From assembly GCF_014851395.1 (NCBI RefSeq), contig NW_024041150.1, forward strand, positions 4,392,891 through 4,456,890: DNA of 64,000 nt. The letters are read 5' to 3'. Position numbers and translations under genes: made by a program. Position 1 is the stretch's first letter; each line of letters starts with the position of its first letter. The DNA is from Micropterus salmoides. Taxonomy: Eukaryota; Chordata; Actinopteri; Centrarchiformes; Centrarchidae. The notes under the pieces were generated by a model. That model was given only the letters and a program-made list of their open reading frames with translations. It had not been told where the DNA came from and made no database searches. Of the stretch, positions 38,101-47,330 are shown piece by piece.

Positions 38101-41100
38101 TGGTACCTCAAGGCTTGGCTACAGCAGCTTTCAGGCTGCTCAAAAAATAAAAATCTTATTAAGTCTCTCCAGCTAAAACGCTGCTGCACACATCTGACTA
38201 GAACCAGTAGGAGAGATTGAGTCACCCGGTTTTAGTAACTCTGCAGTGGAATTGATTTTCTTCTTCTTACATACAAAGCCCTTAATGGTCAGACACCATC
38301 TTATTTGAAAGAACTCGTTACACCATACTGCCCCACTAGATCCCTGCGCTCTCAAAACGCAGGGCTACTTGTAGTGCCGAGGGTCTCTTTAGCCATCAGG
38401 CACCTCGGCTGTGGAATCAGACCCCTGATCTGATTTTAGGAAGATACCAACATTTCCATATTTAAGAATAGGCTAAAAACGTCTCTTTTTAGTAAAGCTT
38501 TAAAAGTTGGTATTTTATGAATTTGTAAATTATTTCTTGCTCTTTTATAATTGTGTATTGTATTTTTTCTTAAGTGTGTGTATCTTGTTACGTGTTCTCA
38601 GCCTTTTTGCCCAATTCCGCAATCTTTATGTGTCTCTGTTTCCTGTTAAGTGTGAGCTTCGCTGCGGCTCAACTGCCGTCTGTCCACGAACACGTGAGGC
38701 GAAAGTATCCCGATGCACTTTGTCCAGACGGCAGCGCCGCAAATCCTGTTTCGTTTACTTTCTGTCTCCACGCCAGCGCGGCACGTTATCAGCACGAGGA
38801 CACGCAGCCAGTTTAAAAGTTCTTCTTCGTCGCCTTCATGTTAAAAGTAATTTCTGCCCCGCTGCTGTCATGGTAACATAACGTTACACTAAATATTGAT
38901 TAGACATGTTTTTGATAAATTGGTATGTTGAGTTATAGGCAACTTGTTTTTCCCTCTTCTTCTTCTTTAAAATACACAAAATTAATCATTAGATTAATCG
39001 ACTTACAATAAATCGTTATGTACAGCGCTAGATGCACCAGCCTATAGAAAAGTGTCACAAGTACGTTCATTCCTCCTGGTTTAAAAGCAGAAAACCTCTC
39101 CCATTTGAAAGATTACCAGATTGAGTTTGCCGATCTTCACCAGCTCCTCTCCGTCCAGAGTGATCTCCTTCATGTGAATGGTGACCGAGAACACCGAGTG
39201 GGAGCGACTGCACGGAGACACAAGAGGGAAACAAAAAGCAGTGAATGAAATCAGCCGAGGTGGAAAATATCTGTCACGACGACCCCAGCAGCCGCTTCGG
39301 CCGGGAAGAGAGGCCAGTTTCCTCCGGGCGAGTACCTGGAGTAGGCGTTCATGAGCGTGGAGGCCGTCCTCCTCTTGGCCGATCCCCTCTCCAAGATCTG
39401 ATAAACTTCATCTTTGTTGTGAACGGTCACCTCCTCCAGACCCTTCACCACCACGCCGCGCTGCGACGCAGAGGATAAACAAAATGCTTCAGCGTCCAAA
39501 CATTAAAACTAGAATATTATATTTGATCTGCATTAAGCCTGATCAAGTCCTGTTTCTTCTCAGCAGTCACAATCCGCTGATATTTATTTATTTATCTCAC
39601 GTGAGAGTTGTTACCTTGTTGCGCGGGTCGTCGAAGAGCTGCAGCCGCTCGTTGACGTCCTCGGTGGGGCTGAGGAGGTCGAACAGCTCCTCGTTGTAGA
39701 TCTCCAGCAGGGACACTTTCACCGAGAACTCTGTGCCGTTCTCAGAGAGCTTCTCGAAGATCTGGTGCAGCGTTCTGGGGATGATGCCGGCCAGAGGGTC
39801 CTAAAAACGGTAGGAAAGGTTACCGGTGATCAGCTACTTTTCTGCTCCGCACAGCCACATTACTGCAGGGATAAAGTGATTTATGAAAGTCCAACCTCCT
39901 CCCAGGTGAACTGCTCGTTTGGACTCCGCTCTCCCTCCATGGTGAACGTCTTTCCTGTTCCCGTCTGACCGTAGCTGAGCGTGACAGCAGAGAAAGAACA
40001 TTTTTTGTTAAATTTCTTGTTAAAACGCGTCATCGCAGTTCAGAGCAGAAGTGACAACCGAACTTACGCAAAAACAGTGCAGTTATAACCCATGATCACT
40101 TCATCCAGGATGGGGCAAACAACGCTCCTGTATACGTCAATCTGCTTGGCAGCTGGACCAAACACCTGCGGGGGGGAAATAAACAACATTCAGACAACAA
40201 CACAGATAGCAGAGGGTAATAATAACTTTCTTTCCATTACTCATGTAGAGGGATCAACTGGTTTGTGTCAGTGACAAGAAGGTTTAATTGGCCCCGATCC
40301 CATTCTCACATGTTTACTTAAACGTTCATGAAGTACAGAAGGTCCGGGTTCGAAAATATTACCTTAGTCAGCTTAAACGGTTAATATGAATGAACTTAAA
40401 CTGTACTGTGGCGAAACAGAATTAAGCTCCTCCCCTTCAACAATGACTTTTAGCAAAGTGCAGACGCCAACTGCAAAAACACACCAGTTTCATTTCCTTC
40501 TGTCATCAAGCTACTTACAGAATTAACATTAGTGACAGCTGACAGGAGCTGAAGGTCAGCTCTGCAAACCTGAGCCAACCAAATACATATTTCACCTTCA
40601 CACGCAAATTATCAGAACCTCAGCAGAACCAGCAGGCTGAGGCGGACAGTAACGCAAGGCCGACACCGATCTTCACTCACCATGTCAAAGGTGTAAGCCT
40701 TCCGGGACGCCTTGTCGTTCACGCCCCCCGTCCTCACAAGCACCTCCTTCCTGTTGGTATCGCAGTCAATGATGCCGTAGGACGACTTGCGCTCCACCGT
40801 GTTGAAAGGCCTGAAAGCACAACGCAGAGGCAGAGCTCACTTCTCCGAACAACATCTGCAGGTCAAGGAAGTCAGAACAAACTAAATCCATGACCCCGCC
40901 TGTAAAAAATGGGGTTTGGCGATGCCGTCAGGTGGCTCGGGAGATTCACTTACCAACAGCCAGAAACATACATGTGCATCATGTATGAAAGGCAAATAAG
41001 CAATATGTGCTAGTGTTGTTTTACTGCAGACCATTATCTGCGTCCGGCAGTTCGACCTTTAACAACTGTATCTCCATCTTACTGTGTGTGTATTTTATTG

Positions 41101-42961
41101 TCTGTGCTCTGTATGATCTGTAGTGTGTAAAATATTAAGTGTGTAAAATATTAACTGTTTTTCTGCCAATCTCAAAATTTAACTGGTTTTAACTCACACG
41201 TCTTATTTTTAATCGGCTTTTAGTCTTAAATGTTAACAGTTTTAATTCACACTTTATTACTTTCTTCTGGTTGGTTGTGGCGTTCGGTATTTTAGTTAAA
41301 TTCCAACTTTCCTAATTGTTTTCAACTCACATGTGTTGTTAATGCATCTGTTTTAGTTGTGTTTACTTATGTGTAATGTTTTATCTTTACACTGTCCACC
41401 CGCGACTTCCCTGGTAGCTCTGACTCTGTGCTTCTGCCTGAACGATGTGTGCGCTATATAAATATAGTTTTGTTCGCTTTGCCATTTAATAAAAAGAAGA
41501 CTGGAAGCAGCCATAGATGCTGTCAGATGTCTCTTTGATTTAAACCCAACAGATTTACAGCTGGGATTAAAGTGTCGAACAATGAACCACAGTTTCTCAT
41601 GTTTTACCAAACTACATAATCTTTTATGAAAATTAAATCCCATAAAGCTTTTTAACAACACATGAATCAACTGTTCCGCTTCCAGAGTAGCTGGATGAGG
41701 AAATATTAAGATAAGATTTTTTTTACTTCCTAATTCAAACAAAAGATGGCGAAAACCAGAAGTAACGTGTGTTTATTCTCAATTTCTAAAGCTTTTACTA
41801 TCAGTTTAATTCTCTATAGTTAACGTGACTTCCCCATCCTGGACAAACTCATTTAAGCTTCACTTGTGTTTGTGGCTGCAGCAGACAAAATATCTGTTGA
41901 TCTGAAGAAACCTCCCGGGTGTCTGAAAGACTGTTGTACTTTTGAGAAAAACAGATGCTTTTTAGCTCTTTAACTCGATCTGACCCGTCACATGACAGAC
42001 ACAAGATGTGGTGGAGAATAACTGTTTATTTATACACACACACACACACACATCACCGTATTTTAATATAAGCCTACATTAAATAATCTGTTAAGTTCCG
42101 TTTGTGCAGCACTACAAACTTTCTTTTCACTAGCGACTATTTTCTTGATTAATCGATTAGTTGTTTGGTCTGTAAAATGACAGAAACGATGATCAGCATT
42201 TCCTAAAACTTAAGACGTCACTCAAATGTCTTGTTTTGTAAGTGTTACTGTCACAGAGGAGCAAAGAAACCAGAAAATATTCACATTTAAAAAGCTGCAC
42301 TAATTCTTTATTGCTCACCTTGTAAAATCTCCTGTATATTTTTTCGGTATTATTTTGTACACTTGTGCATTTTGGATCCCTTTACTTTCCCTTTCTTTAT
42401 GTTTGTGTGTACTGTATAGCACAAATACACCAATGCAAATTCCTCCCATGTGAAAACGTACCTGGCAACAAACCTGATTATCACTTTTACTTCCCAAAAC
42501 TACAGGAGGTGAATAACTTAGCTGCACTTTTTAATGCTATTTCAGGCTAACAACATACAAAACATGTTGCTTATGCAGCGTTAGGAAACCAAACCCCCAA
42601 TTTTAAATGTTATTTTAGGCAAACAATATATATACACACACACACAGATGTTGCTTAAGCTGCTTTGGGACACTAAAAACCCCATGCCTCAGGGGGGAAA
42701 TCCCTTTATCTTCCTTTAAAATCACCTCACAGGACGAATTAAACCCATTTAACATGTAAATTAGTCTAAACGTGGGCTTTAGAAATGCATATTGACACGT
42801 TATCTATAAATAACACGTGTGAGTCTTTCTGTCAGGCTGTGGAGGAAGCTAACTTTGCTTTTGACACAACAAAGAACATAAACATACCTGCATCTCACAA
42901 CGACCTGGATGTTTCTCCCCTTCTCGTCTCGTTTGATCCCGCTCAGGTTGTGTGAAGTCAT
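25233..42961 (-). CDS. kif11: Kinesin-5 motor KIF11 (Eg5), complete, 26 coding exons
   Basis: Coding exons in order: 42961-42888, 40810-40681, 40165-40068, 39974-39896, 39800-39615, 39460-39336, 39207-39117, 37521-37376, 36608-36512, 36432-36337, 36233-36145, 35150-35063, 33416-33343, 33257-33143, 32442-32371, 31541-31406, 29339-29167, 29012-28887, 28764-28609, 28201-28062, 27906-27746, 27631-27513, 27414-27192, 27053-26878, 26569-26459, 25346-25233. They total 3195 nt (1064 residues; human protein about 1056) and every phase joins. Motor domain: P-loop GQTGTGKT at residues 103-110, followed by the loop-5 region GERSPNEQFTWEEDPLAG; switch I NAYSSRSH at 227-234; switch II DLAGSE at 263-268. 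A long coiled coil follows, then the BimC box GLTPQRRE with the CDK1-type threonine T934, and the conserved C-terminal KSRLPLR. The homotetrameric motor slides antiparallel spindle microtubules apart to make mitosis bipolar. The start MTSHNLSGIKRDEKG is preceded directly by an acceptor, so an upstream non-coding exon is expected. Confidence 0.97.
25899..26028. repeat. 32-bp GC-rich minisatellite, about four copies
   Basis: The unit contains ACGCGGTGGGCTAACC followed by GGCGCATGTCGCC; successive ACGCGG motifs start at 25901, 25933, 25965 and 25997, a period of exactly 32. A degenerate continuation (ATGTGTTAGGCTAATTAGC) follows. The four units are essentially identical, so expansion was recent. 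It lies in the last kif11 intron. Confidence 0.95.
26157..26343 (+). mobile_element. tRNA-derived SINE
   Basis: The head has a polymerase III A-box-like TGGCGCAATGG and a B-box-like GGTTCAACC near 26209-26217, but no cloverleaf of a functional tRNA. The body reads CCATTGTGTCCCTGAGC and then TGGATAAAAGCGTCCGCTAA, with an AAATG-type tail. This is a widespread fish SINE body. A truncated relative lies at 44657-44750. It sits in the last kif11 intron, antisense to the gene. Confidence 0.85.
28770..28791. repeat. Homopolymer of 22 G (C on the kif11 strand)
   Basis: It lies six bases upstream of the kif11 exon that begins at 28764. On the transcribed strand it is an unbroken C run immediately before GTCAG, so it serves as the polypyrimidine tract. 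Length in the assembly may be unreliable. Confidence 0.95.
29409..31200. mobile_element. Decayed LINE fragments within a kif11 intron
   Basis: This 2.1-kb intron holds at least two LINE-like remnants. On the plus strand near 29500-29620 a frame reads DNDSHPLHAEL, resembling the region after the reverse transcriptase in fish non-LTR elements. On the minus strand near 30780-31000 a frame contains RLQLVQNAAARLLTGTRK and LIYKTLHG, typical of the C-terminal part of CR1/L2-type reverse transcriptases. A CAAGTCAAGTTTTATTTAT motif near 30674 is another common repeat end. All are broken by stops and cannot be active. Confidence 0.6.
32880..33020. repeat. Dispersed fish repeat (ACTTAAGTAAAAGT type)
   Basis: Blocks such as TACTTTTACTCGAGTAG, TACTTAAGTAAAAGTTC and TTTTCCACCTCTGG are the hallmark of a ubiquitous fish repeat. 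Related pieces occur at 44825-44945 and near 48110-48200. It lies in a kif11 intron. Confidence 0.6.
34229..34466. mobile_element. Short hAT-like non-autonomous element
   Basis: The left end TAGGGGTTGGGC (from about 34239) is matched inversely by GCCCAACTCTAA near 34455-34466. The interior of about 200 bp has CATCGGACGATGTC repeats and no frame. The target-site duplication could not be confirmed. It lies in a kif11 intron. Confidence 0.55.
34751..34880 (+). mobile_element. Second tRNA-derived SINE type
   Basis: A B-box-like GGTTCGAGTCC follows GGCGCCACTTAGCG and CCATGTACAGAGGC; downstream comes TGGCCCTTTGGTGC and then a C/T-rich stretch. The layout matches a common fish SINE whose body runs GGCCCTTTGCTGCATG. 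It differs from the SINE at 26157. It lies in a kif11 intron. Confidence 0.7.
35154..35184. repeat. (CA)n microsatellite next to a kif11 acceptor
   Basis: About fifteen CA dinucleotides starting four bases upstream (gene sense) of the kif11 exon at 35150-35063. On the gene strand it reads as a TG run ending at the TGTCAG acceptor. Confidence 0.95.
37622..38520 (+). mobile_element. LINE (CR1/L2-type) reverse-transcriptase C-terminal fragments
   Basis: Two consecutive pieces in a kif11 intron, antisense to the gene. The first reads GACTGGATTATTGTAACAG, giving D-[WY]-[CI]-N-S-like sequence, and then an FTTPLREF-like stretch. The second encodes ALNGQTPSYLKELVTPY and RSLRSQNAGLLVVPRV across stops, the usual end of ORF2. 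A CACTTTGAATGGCTGCAG plus GCGCTATATAATAAA motif near 38010-38050 resembles the LINE 3' end between them. Inactive. Confidence 0.7.
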
Positions 42962-43222
42962 GGCTGCAGATGTTCTCCTCTGCACACAGACTGAGTTCAA
43001 AGCGTGCACATACCGTTAAGTTAACGTTACACACACGCGTGCAATTTGGCATTAGCACACACACATATGCACACAAAAACAGATATTAACGACCCACGAC
43101 CGCTCATACATAACACCGCTGCAGGTGACCAACAAACTAAAGAGGACAGAAATGTATAAATTAGCATGTTGGTTAGTTGACGTTAGCTTAAAACGAAATG
43201 GCGTTAATCCAACGTAACTTAC

Positions 43223-43370
43223 CGAATTCCGTGTCCACGTACTTCCTCTCTCTTTCCAAAGTATCCGCGGATTGTTTCCACCACTAATAAGATGTATAAT
43301 TTTTATATTTTATCGTCTCTCGTCCTCCTCCGACAGAAAAGCCTCCGTCTCCGCAGCTCCTCTGGCGCTC
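43223..43370 (-). other. kif11: Probable kif11 5' non-coding exon
   Basis: A perfect donor (G, then GTAAGT) ends at 43223 on the minus strand. The first coding exon begins with a CTGCAG acceptor two bases before the ATG at 42961, so a spliced leader exon is required and this donor supplies it. The 5' limit is a guess based on the promoter elements near 43393. Confidence 0.6.
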
Positions 43371-43392
43371 TGACGCCTCAGAGGTTAAACAT

Positions 43393-43463
43393 TTCAAACA
43401 GTACTTTTAAATTTTGCTCAACCAATAACAGTTGAGCGACGGCAAAACAAACGACGCCATTGG
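43393..43463 (-). promoter_or_regulatory. kif11: kif11 cell-cycle promoter: CHR plus two CCAAT boxes
   Basis: On the gene strand a TTTGAA motif, the canonical cell-cycle homology region, lies at 43398-43393. Further upstream lie an inverted CCAAT (plus-strand CCAAT at 43422-43426) and a direct CCAAT at 43463-43459, about 33 bases apart, typical of NF-Y paired boxes. This is the known architecture of G2/M genes bound by NF-Y and DREAM/MMB complexes. The sites are seen; their use is inferred. Confidence 0.55.
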
Positions 43464-43589
43464 TCAGAAGGGACATGTGACGGATTCGGCGCGGGGCATC
43501 ACGGGAGGTCAGAGAGTTATTAATACCACCGTCCTTCCACTAGGTGGCGACATTGTTCTGCGTTTTATCTTATTACTATAATACTTTTT

Positions 43590-43970
43590 GTTATTATATA
43601 TAAAATAATACTATATATATTATTTATTTATTTATTATATAATGTTTAATATTAATATTTTGTAATTAAATCTATGATGATAGTATTCTTAATAATAATA
43701 TTTTTGTTATTATATATAAATAATACTATATATTTATTTATTTATTTATTATATAATGTTTAATATTAATATTTTGTAATTAAATCTATAATGATGATGA
43801 TGTGTTCTTAATAATAATGTTTTTGTAATTATATATACAATAATACTATATATATATATTATTTATTTATTATATAATGTTTAATATTCATATTTTGTAA
43901 TTAAATCTATAATGATGATGATGTGTTCTTAATAATATTTTTTGTAATTATATATAAATAATACTATATA
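43590..43970. repeat. AT-rich tandem repeat, period about 111-121 bp
   Basis: TATAATGTTTAATATT recurs with its G at 43644, 43758 and 43879, and again at 44599 after the Tc1 insertion. Removing the 609 bases of insertion plus duplicated TA gives a fourth spacing of about 111. Each unit also carries TTGTAATTAAATCTAT and a GATGAT run. Confidence 0.85.
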
Positions 43971-43972
43971 TA

Positions 43973-44579
43973 CACTGCTCAAAAAAATAAAGGGAACACT
44001 TAAACAACACAATGTAACTCCAAGTCAATCACACTCCTGTGAAATCAAACTGTCCACTTAGGAAGCAACACTGATTGACAATCAATTTCACATGCTGTTG
44101 TGCAAATGGAATAGACAACAGGTGGAAATTATAAGCAATTAGCAAGACACCCCCAATAAAGGAGTGGTTCTGCAGGTGGTGACCACAGACCACTTCTCAG
44201 TTCCTATGCTTCCTGGACCATGTGCTCTTCACAGATGAAAGCAGGTTCACACTGAGCACATGTGACAGACGTGACAGAGTCTGGAGACGCCGTGGAGAAC
44301 GTTCTGCTGCCTGCAACATCCTCCAGCATGACCGGTTTGGCGGTGGGTCAGTAATGGAGTTGGATCGGCCTGTAGTGTGGTTTTCCACTTTGATTTTGAG
44401 TGTGACTCCAAATCCAGACCTCCATGGGTTGATAAATTTGATTTCCATTGATCATTTTTGTGTGATTATGTTGTCAGCACATTCAAATATGTAAAGAAAG
44501 GAGTATTTAATGAGATTATTTCATTCATTCAGATCTAGGATGTGTTATTTTAGTGTTCCCTTTATTTTTTTGAGAAGTG
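43973..44579 (+). mobile_element. Internally deleted Tc1/mariner transposon
   Basis: The terminal inverted repeats begin CACTGCTCAAAAAAATAAAG and end in the complement with one mismatch (CACTTCTC). TA duplications flank the element at 43971-43972 and 44580-44581. I recognise the subterminal sequence as a widespread fish Tc1-like family of about 1.6 kb, so this 607-bp copy has lost most of the transposase in two deletions. A surviving piece (about 44221-44357) still encodes VLFTDESRFTLSTCDRRDR, which includes the second catalytic aspartate region of the DDE domain. It cannot make active transposase. It is inserted inside the AT-rich tandem array. Confidence 0.95.
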
Positions 44580-44581
44580 TA

Positions 44582-44656
44582 TTTATTTATTATATAATGT
44601 TTAATATTAATATTTTGTAATTAAATCTATAATGATAGTATTCTTAATAATAATAT
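44582..44656. repeat. Continuation of the AT-rich tandem repeat after the Tc1 insertion
   Basis: It resumes the TATAATGTTTAATATT and TTGTAATTAAATCTAT blocks of 43590-43970 immediately after the right TA duplication. Confidence 0.85.
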
Positions 44657-44750
44657 GGTGGTGGGGTGGTGAAGGCGCATAGATAAGATGCTTACCCGGG
44701 TTCGATTCCCACTGTGAGACATCCACCATTGTGTCCCTGAGCAAGACACT
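44657..44750 (+). mobile_element. Truncated tRNA-derived SINE
   Basis: A B-box-like GGTTCGATTCCC is followed by the same CCATTGTGTCCCTGAGC body as the SINE at 26157; the copy breaks off after GCAAGACACT. It abuts the end of the AT-rich tandem array. Confidence 0.75.
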
Positions 44751-44819
44751 TTTTATACATTTTATGATTGTAATGGAGGCAGTGAGCAGGTAACAACACA
44801 CCTGATACATGCATGAAAC

Positions 44820-46320
44820 AGTTTAGCAGTGGTGGACAAATAATTATTTACTGAATTAAAAGTACTTCACTGAAAAAGTACTCTGCTACATGTAAAAGTT
44901 CTGCATTGAAAACATTACTTGAGTAAAAGTATTTAAGTATATTCAATAAAATGCTGTAGTTGTTGAGCTGGAACTCATTTTGAACTTATTTGCATTGGAC
45001 TGTAGCTAATAATCATTTTGAATTCTTCAATTAATCGAGTGATTGTAAAAAAAAAAAATCTGAAAAAAGTGAGAAATGCCGTCACAGTTGCCCCGAGCCC
45101 AAAGTGACACGTTTATTTTGTTTTGTTCAACCAACAGTCCAAAGCTCATCCCTATTAACAAACATTCAAATTGTGTTTTTGCATGAAAAAATGACCATCA
45201 ATATAATGATTTAATAATCAGACAGTAATTTTCTGACAACTGACTAATGTTTCAGCCGTACTTGTGTAAACTGTCGGAGTTTAATTTATAATAAATATAT
45301 TCATATTTTATAAACTCTTCATGTGTTTTGTGTGTAAAAATCTGACTTTGTAAAGTAACTGAAGCTGTCAGATAAATTAAAAAGTACATCTCCCTCAAGA
45401 TGAGTTGAAAGTGGTACGAAAAGAAAATACTCAAACAAAGAACAGGTATCTTTTCTATTAATTATATTTCATTCATAAGTGCAAATATTCCCACAGAACG
45501 TAATTATGTAAAGACTCTTAAAACAGACGAGGAGTTTTAGATGGTAAATGCTACCAAAAAGTGTAATTTCTCTTATATTTTGACTTTCTAGAGCACATTT
45601 AAATACAAAACATCACAAAACATTAAAATACAGGTACAGTCATTAGAAACAATGCAGATTTGTGAAAATGGAACTGAAGCTGTTATTTATAGACGCTAAG
45701 CACATAGTATTCATGTATTTGAACGTACTGTCTAGATAAATATTATAAATAAATAGAAGTACATGCAATTTAAAGTATCATTTGTAACCAAAGTGGTCCC
45801 AAGATATTTATTACACCAGTCTAGCATTAGTTAAATTGGTAAATACAATAAATAGAGCCATTTTGCCATTTTTACCATTTAAAATAATTTTAGAGTGTAA
45901 ATACTAATTTAAAAATTAGTTCAAAATCTATTTCAGACTACAGGGCAGAAAAGCTGCAGAAGGACCGTGATGATGTTGAACGGAGGCCAATAGGAGAGTT
46001 GATGTAAAATACAGAATATTGACTATAATAATAATGCAGCCATGGAAAAAGCTCTCTGTGACATTTGTGTTTGGTTCCGGTGTGTCAAAGCTCAAACTCG
46101 CACACACAAAATAATGTGGTTACAAAACGCAGGCACTCACTCATGACAATAAAATTTTGATGTTTATGAATTTACACAGAGACACACACAAAGGAACCAA
46201 TTTTGTGCAGATGAACACATAAAAACAGAAAGTTATCTCCAAAAAACCCCCTACCAAAATCTATAAAAACAATAAAATCTAATGAAATAAACCAAAATAT
46301 GAAATTATTCCACACGTTCA
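44820..46320. other. Intergenic stretch, no supported gene
   Basis: It opens with an ACTTGAGTAAAAGT-type dispersed repeat (to about 44945). After that it is AT-rich with no splice structure, conserved frame or identifiable element that I can support. Confidence 0.5.
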
Positions 46321-46450
46321 CGCTCTTTGTCTGTTTCAGGTTTATGAAGTGACCAGTGGCGAGCAGCAACCCATCTGCTGAGGACCGTCCGCCCACTCGG
46401 CCCCCTGAGGACGACGAGGGGGTTGCCCTTTTTGCTTTGGCAACACCTTT

Positions 46451-46470
46451 AACACACACACACACACACA
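46451..46470. repeat. (CA)n microsatellite
   Basis: A short uninterrupted ACACAC run. Confidence 0.9.
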
Positions 46471-46569
46471 CTCATTTATGCATGTATGGATTCAAAGACA
46501 CACATGATAGCAGAAAAAGTGTTTTTGTTGTTTTATTACATCTTACAGTAATGGTGTAATAATTAAAAA

Positions 46570-47128
46570 GTTAAAGTACGTCCACTGACAGGCTCGGAGT
46601 GTTATTATAAGTGTCTGACAATATTATGGAAAGGATTCCTACAGAGAGAGACCTTTTTTTAAAGAGTAAGATCCTTTTTGTTCAATCAGAAACAGCCAAC
46701 GTCTCGCTCTCGTCAAAGCCACCAGACTCCCTTGATAAAAACAATCCTTTTATCCTGCAGAACACAGCAGTTGCCGGCCTACTGTTAGTTAGTTTCTTTG
46801 TGTTATTGTCTGACTTTGGTGTTTTTGTTTGTTTGTGTTATTGTGTGACTTTGGTGTTTTAAAGAGTTAAAAAATATCAAAGTCCCACAATAACACAACC
46901 TTAGCGAAGGAGGCAGTGGTAGACCAGAGAGGTAAAATTACTGTTTTTGTCAAGGGAGTCTGGTGGATTTGAAAAGGGGCGATACGGCGACTGTTTCTGC
47001 GGAAACAAAAAGGATCTTACTCTTTCAAAAAGTTCTGTCTCTTTAGGGATCCTTTCCAAAACGTTGTTATAATAACAACCTGAGCCTGGCAGTGACAAAA
47101 ACAAGCACATCAGCGGACGTACTTTAAC
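46570..47128. repeat. Imperfect inverted (foldback) repeat, arms about 175-190 bp
   Basis: The left arm (46570-46744) and the reverse complement of the right arm (46941-47128) share ordered blocks: GTTAAAGTACGTCC, GTTATTATAA, GGAAAGGAT, GAGTAAGATCCTTTTTGTT, and CCACCAGACTCCCTTGA followed by AAAAACA. The loop is about 195 bp. Arms differ by substitutions and a small indel. No transposase or flanking duplication is evident. It could be a foldback element or two opposed insertions of one dispersed repeat. Confidence 0.8.
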
Positions 47129-47299
47129 GGGGCACAATTGCCCTCAAGGATTATGATTATGATCACTCAAAACCAATTTCAAAACAATGTTGTCCCAATT
47201 AGTCACACAGACACAATAACACAAACAGAGATGTCTGATTTAAATCATGATCTCCACGTGGTTTCCCCATTGTTTAATGACGTCGTCTTGTTGTGTCCT

Positions 47300-47330
47300 C
47301 TTCTTCTTCTTCTTCTTCTTCTTCTTCTTT
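47300..47330. repeat. (CTT)n microsatellite
   Basis: About ten CTT units. On the minus strand it produces an artificial run of arginines in an open frame. Confidence 0.95.

Noticed and set aside
44221..44357. Functional Tc1 transposase gene
   Set aside because: Only a fragment of the catalytic domain is left between two internal deletions; the helix-turn-helix part and most of the DDE domain are gone.
46339..46375. Apparent terminal exon (TTTCAG acceptor followed by VYEVTSGEQQPIC and a stop)
   Set aside because: No upstream exon could be found to join it, and the sequence resembles a dispersed repeat leading into a CA microsatellite.
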